Source: Parasponia andersonii
Lineage: Eukaryota > Streptophyta > Magnoliopsida > Rosales > Cannabaceae
DNA length: 64,000 nt
Reading direction: 5' to 3'
NCBI GenBank assembly: GCA_002914805.1
Contig: JXTB01000101.1
Coordinates: forward strand, 996,121 to 1,060,120
In this document: in pieces, positions 14,601 to 28,307 of the stretch
Layout: the number at the start of each line of letters is the position of its first letter
How positions within the stretch are numbered: the first letter of the stretch is position 1
The notes under the pieces: generated by a model
Databases searched by the model: none
Told to the model about the DNA's origin: nothing
Seen by the model: only the letters and a program-made list of their open reading frames with translations
Translations under genes and position numbers: made by a program

Positions 14601-15544
14601 CAAGCCACATTTGGGTTGATCATAACTCACTGTCTAACTGTGCTGATGGCCTTGTTGATGCTGTCATGGGCTCGACTGCCATTACCATTTCCAACAACCA
14701 CTTCACCCACCACAATGAGGTGTGTTGTGTTGATTCACTATTTTCTTATCTCTTTCTAACAGAGTTTTTGTAAGTACAACAATGACATTTGTGTTGATTG
14801 AAATGCAGGTGATGCTGTTGGGCCATAGTGACTCTTACACGAGAGACAAGATGATGCAAGTTACCATCGCCTACAACCATTTTGGAGAGGGACTTATTCA
14901 GAGAATGCCAAGGTACAAAAAATGAGCTCTCTTTTTATGTTGTCCTAATCAATGAAAATGATCTCCCTCCCTAGAATGTTGTGTCATTTTTATTAATGAA
15001 ATCATGATTAGCTGATAAAATCAGGTATTAATGTTCCCATTCTTCAACTAATAAAACAATTTGTGGAACAATGCCAGGTGTAGGCATGGATATTTCCATG
15101 TGGTGAACAATGACTACACTCACTGGGAGATGTATGCCATTGGTGGAAGTGCAAATCCCACAATTAACAGCCAGGGCAACAGATATGCTGCACCAACCAA
15201 CCCCTTTGCAAAGGAGGTACTATTAATACAAATCTAATTATGTTATCTAATCAGGTTTTTATTTATGATTCTTCATAATAAAGAGTGTTTTCTTTTAACC
15301 TTACATTAATTTTATTGGGCAGGTAACTAAGAGGGTAGATACGTCTGCTGGTGTGTGGAAAAATTGGAATTGGAGGTCAGAGGGAGATCTGCTGTTGAAT
15401 GGTGCCTACTTCACTCCATCTGGTGCTGGAGCCTCGGCAAGTTATGCCAGGGCCTCAAGCTTAGGAGCCAAGTCCTCTTCTATGGTTGGAACCATAACTT
15501 CCAATGCTGGTGCACTCGGTTGCCGCAGAGGCCATCAATGCTAG
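11511..15544 (+). CDS. Secreted pectate lyase, polysaccharide lyase family 1 (7 exons, 445 aa)
   Basis: Exons are 11511-11605, 12054-12107, 12867-12947, 14077-14719, 14809-14912, 15078-15216 and 15323-15544; all introns are GT-AG and the phases agree. The protein starts with a signal peptide (hydrophobic [16 protein letters not shown]), then a short variable N-terminal part with EEVVSMVE, then the parallel beta-helix lyase domain. Visible family motifs are [17 protein letters not shown], the WVDH motif (D258), [24 protein letters not shown] and RMPRCRHG (R323-G330), which holds the basic residues of the active site. The family cleaves de-esterified pectin by calcium-dependent beta-elimination in the cell wall. 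445 residues is usual for plant members. The C-terminus ends in a Cys-containing GCRRGHQC tail. I see no damage and expect a functional gene; which pectate-lyase-like paralogue it is cannot be said. Confidence 0.93.
11611..11647 (+). repeat. (CT)n microsatellite in intron 1
   Basis: About 18 CT units begin six bases after the first splice donor of the pectate lyase gene. They prolong a pyrimidine-rich tract and are likely to vary in length. Confidence 0.9.
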
Positions 15545-17040
15545 TAGTATATGAGATTCTAAGTATATGAAATGGCCAAAAAAAAAGGGCCTTTTTTTTT
15601 GTTTCTCATTTCCTATGATCTTCCCCATTTAATTTTACAAATATATAGCATTACCCCTCATCCCATATCATTCATATCTCTCACCTTTAAACCCCCAAAA
15701 AAGAGTAAAGAAAAAAAAACGCATTATCCATATCCCACCCATGGTTTTGTCTCCAAATCTAAATGTTTGGCATAGTTTGACAAGTGTACATTACGTAACA
15801 CATGTCAATATATCTCATATTATCCATTTGAATACCCAGTTTGTCCCCAACCTCGGCCTGCTTCAACTGAAAAATACAATCCCATTTTAGAGCAGGCGCG
15901 GAAGCGTTGTTCGTTTGTTTATGTTGGTCCTTCTTTCTTTAGCTTCCTTCTAAATTTGTGTCTCCATCTCCGTCTCTCTTCACACACTATTCTCTCTCTT
16001 TTCTGCTTCATAGGATTTGAATGATTTTGTGATTTTTTTTTCTTTCTTTGTTTTCTATTTTTTTTTGGCCTGCTTTGAATTTGTCTAGTCATACAAGCAA
16101 ATAGTATGAAATGTCACAGTTGAGTCGTATAAGACTTTGTTACAGGATGATGCATAGAAATAGCAAGTGATGCCTCTTTTTACTTTTGGACTTTATTTTT
16201 TTGGCAATGAAGTATTCTTTTTTACTTTTTTTGGTTGGGAATTCTGGCTGGGTAGCTAGCTTTTTTATGATTATGCTCGTTTGTCAATGTTTGTCTCTAT
16301 GCCAGCACTCGTTATTTCACTCATGTGCACTCCCCAACTCAGCACATGACATGCATTGAGTCATTAACCTACTAACATCATCATCGTCTTCCAACTTTAT
16401 TATTATTACCCCACCAAACGATGCATAATACTAGCTAATAGCTTGCTTATTATGAGAATTATTTACTAAAAAGAAAAAAAGAAACCATAGTTGGGGGTTG
16501 GGATAGAGTTTGTCTTTACTTTAGATGTCACCACAAAGCAACAACAAGCTCAATTATGACTTGGATTCTTGTGTTAATGAGATCATTAGTTAAAGAAAAG
16601 AGGAGAGGCAAATGCAGATGGAGATGTAGTCGAATTGCCGAACAGAACAGAAAGCAATGCCTCTATCTAGCTTCAGATGAGCAGCAGTGTAAATGCCCCA
16701 CAGGGACATACCGACTCTGCATCTGGGCAAGAATTAAATGATGCCTCACATCTCTGCCTCCAACACCTAGTTGGCATTGAAGTGAATGGCCACCAAACCA
16801 TACGGATAAACTAAACCACAGGCGGTGGCAACTGACCCCTGCTTCACATGTCAGATCGAAGAAAAACAATTAATGTCCCAATCGCATCTTGTTCTGACTT
16901 GGAACATTTTATTATGTATCGTTGTTAATATTACAATATTCGACGATTAGTAAGTTAAACTTTCTAATTTTTGGCAACATTGCTAACTCACACGAGAGCA
17001 AGACAATGTTGAGATGAATAGAAATGCTGGAAAAAATATA
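15545..17040. other. 3' flank of the pectate lyase gene and intergenic DNA
   Basis: The first few hundred bases are probably 3' UTR and downstream flank (AT- and T-rich). Short frames at 15572-15775 and 16556-16869 show no family resemblance. Confidence 0.45.
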
Positions 17041-17168
17041 GAGTATGTTTGGCATAAGATTCGAATTATATTCTATAAATTATAAATTCAGAAATTTTTT
17101 TTAATTTTTTTCTTTAAAATTATTTCTGAATTTGTAAAATAGAATTAGAATTTTATACTAACACTCAT
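17041..17168. repeat. Small foldback element, about 130 bp
   Basis: The left arm GAGTATGTTTGGCATAAGAT and the right arm (reverse complement begins GAGTGTTAGTATAAAATTCT) are inverted copies that meet at AAATTCAGAAAT in the middle. The structure is MITE-like, without coding potential and without a clear target duplication. Confidence 0.5.
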
Positions 17169-19529
17169 ATATTTTGCTCTTTTCTTCTCCACGTGAGAAA
17201 GGACCCATTTGGGAATGCCATGTGAGGTGTTTTTCAACCTAAGAGCTCTACTCATTGGGACCATTTTCTCAATTCTGTTTGGCCCAACTTGCACATGTAT
17301 GGCCATGTTATGCATATCAGATTCAATTGGAGCTGTCACTTCAATGCAGTTTCCCTACGTTATCAGGCATGGATGTATCTAATTGAGTGGCTTGTTCTTT
17401 CTTTCTTAGTGATTTTTGGGCTCAAGTTTCTCCTCACTCAAAAAAAGTGACCCAATGAGTGAAATAGTCAAGGAAGGAAAAATATGCTAAGGTAATCCTA
17501 CAGTGGCGAAGTTGTTTAGCTGCTTAGCTTTGATTACCTTCATAAATTTCTTTCCTAAAAAATAAATGGATGGACATCTATTCACATGAGCAAGTAAGAG
17601 GTAAAGTTTTATTTCCTAGTGATCGTACACAACGATTAATGTTATCGATAACATATCTTAAATTACCGCATTCTTTTGTTTACCAATTTTTCGGCCGCGA
17701 ATTGTATAAGGACCAATAATGTAAATTACTTACATGTCTAGCAAATTTCCGAAAAAGAAATGGTGTTTAATTAATTATGAGGAGAAAATTAGTATATGAG
17801 TATAATAATAATTAAAAAAAAAACATTCATTGCTGCAAAACCTGCACTAGTCAAATTTATTTCGTGTGTTTGGGTTCGGATTTAATAGTTTCCTCACAAC
17901 AGCAACCTAACTCTAGAGTGGACCAACACAACAAGCCAGTACCGGCCATTAAATGGTTCTGTGTACACCCCTTTTTAGTTTTATTTATTTAAAACATTTA
18001 AATTTTGGGTCCAAAATGCATTCAGAAAAATGGAACAACCCAAAACACTATTCTAATTTCTAAGCATAGATTTGCAACTGCTCTTTAATTGTCAGAGAGA
18101 GAGACAGAGAGGCAGAGAAGAGGGGGGGGGGGGGTGAGAGAGAGAGAGATTAAGTTAAAAGATTAGATCCTGTTTAGTGCAATTTAGCTAACCTTATAGA
18201 AGTCATTTCATTCGTCACTCTTCTGGCTCACAAACAATTGTAGAACTCTAGAAAGATCACTCGTTTAAGAAAGATGGTCATTTTGTGCTAAGAGAGCATT
18301 TTAGTAGGCTTATGACATGAATTTTCAACACAAGAGACCAGAGCGTATGACTACTCAATCTAGAACTTTAGTGAGATCAACATCAGTTTCTTGACAATTC
18401 CACTTTTCAGGCGGACGAACCCCCATTAGTTGCCCCCTCTTTACTTCTTTATATCTACATTTAAGGATTAAAAGAATGGGTAGCCACATAAACTGTAAAA
18501 AGGAGCCAGTATTGAGACTGAGCTGAACTTGGAGAAACATGGTGTTACATCTCATGACCATACTTCACAGCTCATTATTCTGACTATTTTTTCTCTTGTA
18601 TTTTTTTTTTCTGTTTCTTGGAAAGTGGAAACTGTAAAGTAGAAAGGGACGGTAAAAGAGTGATTATATTTGTCAACGCGTTTGTTTGTCCCGGGCCATG
18701 AGTTGCATACCATTTGTGTTGACAGTAAGTAAATTTCCAGAAATGGCCAGCCCAAAACTCGGTCAACAAACACAAACGCCAATCATCCACCTTCCGTGTG
18801 GGGACAGCTCATTGATCATTGACCAATATTTTAACTCCCATAAGTCCTAACTTCAAACTCAGACGATATCCTTACAAACCAAGTCTAGGCATCATCCCAA
18901 TATCATCAACGGTGATAATCGAATCTACTAGAGTAATAACAAGAAAAATACTAAAAGGGTATCATTGGTACATACAAATGCGCGGGGCCCGTGTATCGAC
19001 TCGCACGTAAAACTCACCCTTTATTAGTGTGAAGTGATGCCTCATAGCATTAATAAATAATTATGGTACCACTTGCCATATTTTGCTCACCACACTGATG
19101 GTGGCAATGTTCAGTTCTGTGAGATAACTGATTATGTCTCGATCTAAAGAATTATATCACGTCAAGGTGATAAACAGGGTTATGGCTCAATAGACATCCA
19201 TTAGTGATTGGACTAGAATCGGTGGTTTTCGTCACTCTTGATTAGCACTCTTCTTTGCCTTTGATTTCATACGCAAGATATAAAACCGTAAGACTCAACT
19301 TGCAGGAATTTGAAAAAATAACAAAGACAATCAAGAAAAAGCTGATCAAAGAAGTATCTTCTGTATTCCTTGTCCACGTTTTCTATACCAAAGCAGGCTA
19401 AAATGCAAGTAATCCACTAAATTATTTTCTTGCATTTAAGAAATATCATTACATGCATTACCTTTTGAGAGGAAAAGCTTGCAACACTTTCAAGGTCACT
19501 TAAGCATTGTTACCTACATGAAAGATGCG
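17169..19529. other. Intergenic DNA between pectate lyase and ITPA genes
   Basis: No gene recognised. It includes a run of 13 G next to a (GA)n tract at 18122-18150. Small frames at 18355-18790 are on the minus strand and carry no domain. Confidence 0.45.
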
Positions 19530-22500
19530 TCATTCAGATAGAGGCGTCTCTGTCTGAAATGTGTATCCAGCTTCAGCGAAATGAGACTTCACCAGGGCAA
19601 GAGCCTTGGAGCGGTGAGAAATTTTGTTCTTTTCTTCCTTTGGCATTTCGGCATAACTACAAGAAGGACAAAAGTACAAAAGTCAAATGTGATTTACTGA
19701 TTTTGGACCACTAAGACAAACAGAATCAGTCAACGAGTAATAGGATGAATGTACGTTTGCTCATAGNAATCAGGAGGTCCCCTCGGCAGAACAATTTTAC
19801 CCTGTATGTCAGATAAGACGTTGGTGCTATTGATGAGAATGTCAGGCATCCTGCATTAAACTTCTTCTAAGCAATAGATTCTTCATCACTCCAAATATTC
19901 ACAGATGCCAAATATAATCCAAGAAAAAAAAATACATCTAGTGATAGTCATAGTAAAAGATCCGGAATAATTTTGTTAAATGAAGCCAAAATTGTTTAGC
20001 ATAAGGACAGGTCGTGTCAGATGGTCACAAACAAGCATATCGACTGGCACAACATTCTTGCTTGGAAGGCAAAACAAGAAAGATAAACCATAATGCTCAG
20101 ATGTGCCAATGCCTTTGAGGTCTTGTGGCATCAAAGATTTTTGCTTCAACAATGACAAAAGTGAAATCATGGATAAAAAACCAGGAAAAGTCAAGGAAGG
20201 CTTAAAAGATGGGAAGGACTACCCTGATGGTCTACAATGGATCTGGAAAAAAAGAATCCTGTCACTTTATGATTGAACTGCATGGATACACATATGTTTA
20301 TAGTTATTATGAACATCCAGCACGACTGGAATATGGGTTATCAGATTACAAGCAATCTTTGAAGAGTTTAGACTAACAGACAAGCAGCCATCTAGAATCT
20401 CCAAAATGATATTTTTGCAAACGTCATCTCTTTGCATTCTCTCATCTCTAGAGAAGTTCTCCGATTTATAGAATACTATACAGTTTTAACTTCGGAGAGA
20501 AGAAATGAAAACTTTCAAGATGACTTTATTCTTACATTGTTTTAGTTCATATAAAAGGATGAGAAACAAAAGAGAGAAGAAAACAAAATGAGTTTTTCTT
20601 GGAGGCCTGCCAAAGCAGAACAGGGGAAATTATGAGAGCATAGAGCAAGTTAGTTGGCATCAAACAAAAGTTACCAACATAATATTTTTCAACTTTTCAG
20701 GTTGCCCAAATTATCTTGCATCTAACCAGACAAAAAAAAGAAAATCGCAGTAAAAGAAAATGATTTTCATTTATTTTCTAATCATTTTCTTATCTTATTT
20801 TCACTAATTGAAAGTGGTCCAACATGAAATATTTCTTCAAGAGAAATCCAATATTTCTGTTTTATTCAGATTTGACTGTTACTAGAAGGACAAAAACAGT
20901 CATAGTAAACCAAGAATTCTATAAATTGGCCTTACAACTTATCTGTGTTCATATTAATTTTTTACTACTGTTGGAATTATGACTATCAAACATAAAACAG
21001 CTGAAGGAAAATGGAAGGAATTGTCAAAATCCACCAATGCTGGTTCCAACTAGAAAGACAATTACAGCCACGTACCGGAGTATTACCCAGAAATGTAATA
21101 GGGTCAGCATTGGGCCCAAGAGCAAGAGAAAAAGCACACAAAGCGTAAGCTGATTTATCCTCATATGCCATCAACAAATTGTTAAGACCTAGAAAGAGAT
21201 ACAAATATCAGGAACATTTTCAGCCAAAATAAATAAAATATTAAAAGATGGAACGGAGGAAAATGTAAGATAAAGGCTGGTAACAACTACAACCTTGATG
21301 ACCAATCTTCTCCAAGAACCACTTGCTGCATAATAGGAGACACACTGTTAAATAATCGTTATTGCAAAACCAATACTTTCAGGAATACTCTACTAACAGG
21401 ATATTAGAGCGTAGAGAAATGCTTGAAAACCAAAAGCCTATCTGTGAATAGTTGATGACAAGCTGGACAGAGCTTCTAAGGGGTAAACAAATACTTTGTA
21501 CTGCTTTTCTTGTTTATTTTGAAAAAGAACCAGACTATCAAGCAGAAACAAAGATCTTAACACATTTTGCCTATAACTGGCGTTAAAAATCTCTTCTACA
21601 TTGATTTCTTTCCTTTCTATCAGATTTCATCCAGCTGATTCATGTCAAGACCGAATTAGATATTAACATTACAAGGAAGGAAGAACATGAAAAATGAAGG
21701 TCATGAACTAAAAGAAGAAATCACATCTTTCCAATCTTTTGTTTAAACTATGAGAAAAATCACAACTGACTATTTGCTAATTATCGACAATAGTTTTTTT
21801 GCATACTCTTGAGCATGTAAGTTCATATGCCAATAAGCAATGCCATGCAAAAAGGCATAATTCATCACCAAAAGTTTATTGTTTTACCCTAAACAATCTA
21901 CAAGTCCTGAAATTTCTATTCTCCTACTGCATCCTAACTGAAATTTCTATGATGCATTTGCCAATGGATTAAAGAAAAAATCAAGGAAAAAAAAAACGGA
22001 GCAGAGAGACAGAGAAAAAATATCTATACCCAGTCCAACCCAATCACGATTAGGCACTGCAAGGACAAATGTGCATCACAAGAAGCAAGGCCCCATTTCA
22101 TCGGTGTCTGACAATCGGTACACAGAAATATGTACTAGAGGGGAATCAGTTTGTTGCCACAGCATTAAACAGGCTACATATAACACCCTCTAATATGCAT
22201 ATCCATAAAACTCCATAGAGAGTTCAAATTTTGAAGGAAATTCTCCACTTCAATTAGCCAATACAGACTTTAAAACAAACCTTAAACAATATACAATCCA
22301 AGCTCCATGTTGGAACAACGACCCTTAAACCAAACAAAACCACAAATTTTCTTGTACTTCCCACAAACAAGACTGACAAAAAACCAAAGTGGTAAACTAA
22401 GGCAGAAAAGTAATATGAAATCGATTATTGTTTCAAAACAAGACAGGATTGTGCTTTAACATTTTAGAACAACTAGAAGCATCTTCAATAAATAGTTAGT

Positions 22501-23292
22501 ACAATACACGATTTTCCCATCAACTTATTCGATCAAGCAGAAATATTTCGTTAGATTTTGATAAATCCTTAATATATCGATTCTTTAAAATAAAATAAAA
22601 AAGGAAAAAAAGAAAAGAACGAAAGGAGCTGGTTAATGAACCCATAAAAATCCCACCTCAAGAGAGTAAAATAAGATGATGAATGAAGCAACTTACATGT
22701 ACGGCCCTGCATTAAGTAAAGTTTTGAATCAAGGATCAATTCAGAATACCCAGATACAAATAAACAAAATAAATAAGGAAAAGAGAGAAGGGGAAAGTGA
22801 AAATACCAGGAAGACCCTTAAGGGCATTGAAGCAGAGGCAAGTATCTTCAACCAGCACCGGCCCATTCACCTTTCCAATCAATAATTCAACCAAAACCCA
22901 ATCTCGGTATTTACAATAACATTTACATATATATATATATATATATATAGTTATAGGGTGAAAGATATATATATATATATATATATATATTGGAAAGGGA
23001 CCTGAATGGCAGCCAAGCGAGCCTTCTCTTTGGAGATATCTTCGGGCTCGCCTTGCAGTTCGGGTACTGTAAAAATGGGAAAAGCAGAATCGATGAGAGA
23101 GAGAGAGAGAGAGAGAGAAATGACAGAGAGAAAGGGGGCATTATACGTACGATCGAGCTTGAGGGACTGAAAGGGGATGGAGTTGCCCAAGATGGCGCGG
23201 ACCTCTTCGAGCTTCTTGGCGTTGCCAGTGACGAAAGTCACAGGCCGTGAGAGTAGCAACCCACCTCCGACTCCGCCACCCGATACTGCCAT
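19530..23292 (-). CDS. Inosine triphosphate pyrophosphatase, HAM1/ITPA family (8 exons, 199 aa)
   Basis: Exons in transcript order are 23292-23151, 23066-23002, 22870-22807, 22706-22697 (10 nt), 21325-21294, 21188-21076, 19801-19755 and 19656-19530; all junctions are GT-AG and in frame. The family hydrolyses (d)ITP and XTP to monophosphates plus pyrophosphate, clearing deaminated purines from the nucleotide pool in the cytosol. Visible motifs are [52 protein letters not shown], the microexon-encoded [11 protein letters not shown] and [14 protein letters not shown]. Exon 7 reads [16 protein letters not shown] where relatives have an extra ten residues including FGWDP. This is an in-frame loss of about 30 nt next to the ambiguous base at 19767. 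Without it the length (199 aa) is ten short of expectation. If the loss is real the enzyme is probably impaired; an assembly error is equally possible. Confidence 0.9.
22697..22706 (-). other. 10-nt microexon of the ITPA gene
   Basis: The exon lies between an AG acceptor (22707-22708 on +) and a GTAAGT donor (22691-22696 on +). It supplies the bases that complete G, encode P and Y and start I of the conserved GPYIKWF motif. Skipping it would shift the frame. Confidence 0.85.
22927..22991. repeat. Two (AT)n microsatellites in ITPA intron 2
   Basis: AT runs at about 22927-22949 and 22967-22991 end only some ten bases from the splice donor of exon 2. A (GA)n run at 23095-23118 lies in intron 1. 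Confidence 0.85.
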
Positions 23293-24415
23293 TTTTCCCG
23301 CCTTGCCTTTTCTATAATCTCTATTCTACGCTCTGCTTAATACCAATAAGCAGCTGCTATTGGGAAAACCCGGGACTCTCTCACTCCTACTCTCACTCCT
23401 AAAAGGGTGCCTTTTTTCCCCCCTTTTAGACCGAGAAATTTGGGTTAATCCTATTTTTTATTTTCTTCTTTTGAACAACATTTTCAATCTAACGGATATA
23501 AATCATTTCAGAAAAAATTATAACTAGAAAAACAAAAATGATCTTCTTAAAGATGAATTCAGAGATCTTCCGCTTCATCTCTAATGTTATTTATGCTAGA
23601 AAGGATCTGCTAAACCTAAATTTACCATGAGCACACACTTTTTATATTTTACTCTAATACATACTATAATTTTTTTATATTTTACTCTAATACGTACTAA
23701 AAACAATGTTATTTTGTATTTAACTATTATTTTTATTTACATATGTATGATTTTTACCATGAAATCTCCGTGTTTTGTCATCTAATCTCTGTCGTACTTA
23801 TAAAGTGCGTGAATAATGTTCTTTGTGTTTATGAAATATGTGGATAGCATGGTATTAAATTAGAGCTCTAATTTATAGAAATTCAATGAGGATAAAACTA
23901 TAAATAAAATTTAGACAAAAGAAAAAAAAAAACAAAAAAGTTTAAATGTATCAGCTTGCGCTATATTGTGAAATCTATATATATATTTTAGATTTCAAAA
24001 TAATGGTCATATTGTAAATTTTAAGCATGTTATAATGATAATATTATAAATACAAATATATGCTAATAACGATATTGTAAATTTAAACACATGTTATAAT
24101 AATAATATCGTAAATTTATACAAATGCTAAAATTTGACATATATTATTCTTTATGTTATATTTGACATAACATTTAATCTGTTATAAAAATTTGACTGAC
24201 CATTCGAGACACATTTTTTGAACAATGCTAAAAATTATGTTAAATATAACATTAGCATGTGTTATGATACTCACATTGGAGATGCTTTAACGCATAATCA
24301 TTCAATAACATATATTCTATTTTTAAATCTAAATATTTTAAATTTAGTCTAAGAATTATGGTTTTTATGTTTGTCAAAAAAAAAAATGATTTTTGTGTCA
24401 ATCTCATTCATAAAC
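23293..24415. other. 5' flank of the ITPA gene and AT-rich intergenic DNA
   Basis: Bases 23293-23420 are a pyrimidine-rich leader or promoter for the minus-strand ITPA gene. The rest is AT-rich, with short direct repeats such as TTTTATATTTTACTCTAATAC twice near 23640-23700 and repeated AATATTGTAAATTTA-like blocks at 24000-24120. Confidence 0.4.
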
Positions 24416-24866
24416 TAGAGGTGACAATTTATGTAAGTGATTTGTATTCAATATATACATAAAATCATTCAACCGAATCCAACACGAGACCCATCATGGC
24501 AAAAATTCCACAACATTAACCTAGATCGCATATAAACAAGTTATTTTGAACCCGACCTGCTCGATCCATTTAGATAAACAATACTTAACTCATAACTCAT
24601 TTTTTACTCGTCAACCTGTTAACGACCCATAACTTTTTACTATTATTTTCACTTTTCAAGGACTATTTTAGCCTTATTTTAAAAAATATATTATTTTGTC
24701 TTAACGGTTTTTTATTAATTTTTAAATTAAGAATATTTTTTATTGTTTAATGATTTATATAGTTATTGGTGAGTCAAACGGATCAATTTCGTGTCGGGTT
24801 AATCCGATCCTCACTCGTTTTTTAATTTATATAAAATAGGTCAATCTAATTTTGACTTGCACCTCT
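24416..24866. repeat. Probable hAT-type non-autonomous element
   Basis: The left end reads AGAGGTGACAATTT and the right end, reverse-complemented, reads AGAGGTGCAAG, giving terminal inverted repeats of about 10 bp. The inside has ethnonym-like ACCCGACC/GGGTTAATCCGA blocks typical of plant hAT MITEs that begin TAGAGGTG. I could not identify the 8-bp target duplication. Confidence 0.5.
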
Positions 24867-25722
24867 TTTTTCAGTGACTTTAACCTGCAAAAAATCATAT
24901 CATTTTCCTGTTGAATTATCCAATCGTAGTCTAAATTGCCTCTCCTATCATAAGCATTCTAATATTGTATTTTACTAATCAAATTTATAATTATTTTTAT
25001 ATCAATTTTTTTTAGTACTTATTTAGTGATTTGTAATGAGATTGTTCACACTCATAATATAAACTACGCTAGGGCAAAATGAAACTATAGTTTTGTGTAA
25101 CAAAATGTGTCATTTGAAGATTTGGAGATTAAAATGAGATCACATTATCTTCAAAGACCAAACGTTTGATATTTTAAATTTAAGAATGATGCGAGTTTTG
25201 AAAACAAAGAACAATGTGAGTTTAGGTTACCTTTTAGGAAAAAGTACGATTAACCAATGTAGAGTTTAAGTTATCTTTTAGGGAAAAGTAAGATTAACCC
25301 ATTAATTTTTATTCTATTTTCAAAAGGGCACTTCAAAAAAAAAATGATGGAACCATATATAGAATTAAGATTTGATCTTCAGATTTTAGTCTATTAAATA
25401 TTTGATCTTTAGATTTTAGTCTATTAGTATCGTAAACCTTCGTACTTTTCCTCTTCTTCTTCTTTTTTTTTTTTTTAATGATGAAATTATAGACTAAAAA
25501 GAAAGACATCAATAACTATCCAAGTTCACCTTTGAAATTCTACAAAAGCAAGGTCAAGGCTATGTTTTCTTTAGCCTATGGAAATGTCATGTGAGAAAAT
25601 GTTTATTAATAATGAAAAAATGAAAAAAGAAATTAATGCGTGTAAACTTTACTAGTTATTTGATTTATAGATAGGAAAATAAAAATATTTGCTAAACACA
25701 AATATTAATTTTTTTTGTTAAA

Positions 25723-26236
25723 TATAATAATGGTCTCTGAATTATATTTATTACACCATTTTACCTCCAAATTTTTAATTTACATAGTAATGAGTCCCTA
25801 AATTATGCAATTGTTACAAAATAGTTCATTTATCATAATTTGTTAGTTTTTAATAGAAAATAATCATAAACAAAATGTATAATTGAGCATTATTTATTTA
25901 TATAAAGCAGAACATCATTTTTAGCCATAATTACTAAATTGTACATTTTGTACAAAACTCATTTATGTCAAAAACTTAATAGTTTGTAAAAAGAACAAAT
26001 GCTCATTGTTACAATAATTACATGAGAATTGATAGTCTATTATATAAATTAAAAATTCATAATCTCATTATTGACCATACTTCCCAAACAATATAGGCTT
26101 ATTTATATTAAATATTTAATAATTTGTGACAAAAAGATCATTATTGTGATAATTACATAATTCAAGAATCATTATTGTGTAAGTTGAAAATTTAAACAAT
26201 AAAATGGTACTACATGTATAATTGGGGCTATTAATT
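25723..26236. repeat. Foldback element, about 0.5 kb
   Basis: The left arm AATAATGGTCTCTGAATTAT and the right arm (reverse complement AATTAATAGCCCCAATTAT) pair. Inner blocks with ATTACACCATTTTA and TTTACATAGTAATGA recur inverted on the right. The sequence is AT-rich and has no coding potential. Confidence 0.5.
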
Positions 26237-26592
26237 TCATTAATTTTTTTTTTTTTTGGGTGGGGGGTTTGGCTGGTGAGTTAGAAAAATATGTTAACGT
26301 TACTTAAACCACATCTTATTTTGCCTTTGAAACTTTGCTATCTTCTTTATGAAATATGACGTTATTCTCGTGGCTACACGACAAACAACATTTGGTTTTT
26401 GTAAGCCCTAAGTGACAAACAATTTGTTGTTTTCTGTTAAAAGTTGATAAACAATCTGTCTTTGAAACATCTCTGTGGTCTAAGTAGTAAAAGGACAAGT
26501 TGCTTCACAATTGTATTAAAATTAAGAATGAAATAGCCTTCGTGTTAAAACTAGATGTCGTTTACAACCTATAAGTTTTCCTGTCATTTAAG

Positions 26593-26600
26593 TTACAAAA
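26593..26600 (+). repeat. Left 8-bp target-site duplication of the MULE
   Basis: TTACAAAA directly precedes the left terminal inverted repeat. The identical octamer follows the right terminus at 33255-33262. Confidence 0.75.
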
Positions 26601-26621
26601 GGGAAATTAGGTTAAATATGC
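26601..26621 (+). repeat. Left terminal inverted repeat of the MULE
   Basis: It matches the reverse complement of 33234-33254 at 20 of 21 positions; the single mismatch is at 26602. The ambiguous base at 26629 lies just inside. Confidence 0.8.
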
Positions 26622-26934
26622 ATTATAANTTTCATGTAATCTCATGCTTGAATTTATCACACTGTCTAAGGAGCTGAAATTCTAAGAGCAGAAAAGAAGA
26701 AAAGGATAAAAGTTGAAAAAACAGAAAAAAGACGTGGCAGTAAGACGGAGGATGGAAATTCGCGAAATGGGTATGTAATTTATATGTTCAAATGTTATGG
26801 GTACTGTTTGAAATAGTTTTTAACTGAGTTTCGATATGTTAGGAGTATAATTTATACATTAAAAGTTATTTTCTGGGTCTGGGATTATCTGCAAAAATCT
26901 GGATTTCTAAAAAAATCAGAGTGCCTCAGTATAA

Positions 26935-27515
26935 GCATCGAATTTTCGATGTAATTTCGACCATATTTAGATGAAGTCTAAGATGTAAGAATTTTGTCGA
27001 CTATATTTCGATTATAATTCGATAGTAGTTGAATTTTCGACCTATTTTCGATGACTATTCGATAATAGTCGAATTTTTGACATATTTTCGATGACTATTT
27101 TGATTATTTTTTTCGATGACTATTTCGATTATTTTTTCGATCAATTTCGATGTATTTCGATTATAATTTCGACCAAATTTCGATGAAGTCTGAGATGTAA
27201 GAATTTCGTCGACTATATTTCGATTATAATTCGATGGTAGTCGAATTTTCGACCTATTTTTGATGACTATTCGATGGTAGTCGAATTTTCGACATATTTT
27301 CGATGACTATTCGATTATTTTTTTCGATGACTATTTCGATTATTTTTTCGATTAATTTCGATGTATTTTGATTATAATTTCGACCAAATTTCGCTGAAGT
27401 CTATGTAAGAATTTCGTCGACCATATTTCGACTATAATTCGATGGTAGTCGAATTTTTGACATATTTTCGATGACTATTTCGATTATTTCTTTCGACCAA
27501 TTTTCGATGGCTAAA
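26935..27515 (+). repeat. Left TCGA array, with a roughly 211-bp higher-order unit
   Basis: TCGA or one-base variants recur every 10-13 bp in the proposed first intron of the transposase. The larger unit marked by GAAGTCT...TGTAAGAATT recurs at 26971, 27183 and 27394, giving about 2.7 copies. Variants are mostly TTGA, as expected from CpG decay. Confidence 0.85.
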
Positions 27516-28307
27516 AATATAGATTCTTCCGTTTATATTTTATGATTTTTTCTGTTGAATCTAATTTCTTTTTTTCGTTTCATCTGCAGAGTCACGTTTC
27601 AACATCATAGTTTTATATAACGGTGAATGGAAGTTTTCGTCAGAGAAAATATTATGGTCTTATATTGCTAAAGAAAGTAAGGCCATGGGTGTATGGATGA
27701 GTATAACTTTTGTGACCCTTGTAGATAAGCTGTATGAGGTGATTGGAGTTGATAAAAATCGTTTTGATTTAGAACTTAAGGTTGTTTATAAATGTGATGG
27801 TGGAGATGGAATCCTTATTCCTCCAACGAAGATTACCTCTGATAGTGATCTAGAAATTTGGCTTGAGGAGATGTCTTACTCTATTCAGAACCGTACTCCT
27901 TTATGTGTATTTATTTTATCGAAGTTGACACCTGTGGGTGAGAGTTGCAGTCAAAATGTTTCATTTGTGCCTGAAACAGGTGCAGAGAAAATAGATGAGT
28001 TAAAGGAATGCTTTGGTGAAGTAGCTAAGACTCCAGCGACAACAACAGAGACTTCAAGTAGTCGAGTGCGTAGAGTAAGAATAGTAGATAATAAAGTGAA
28101 GTGGAGTGCTCCATTGTTTTCAGAGAGAAAATTGTCGCAGGGAACACCTAACAACTTGTCAGTTGGATCTTCTAATTCAGTGAAAATCATGGTCGGTCAA
28201 CTATTTGAGAATAAGGAAGACTTGAAGCTGAAGCTGCACTTGCATGCAATGAAGTGCAATTTTGAGTTCAAGGTAAAAAAGTCAGGCAAAGACTATTGGT
28301 TTATAAC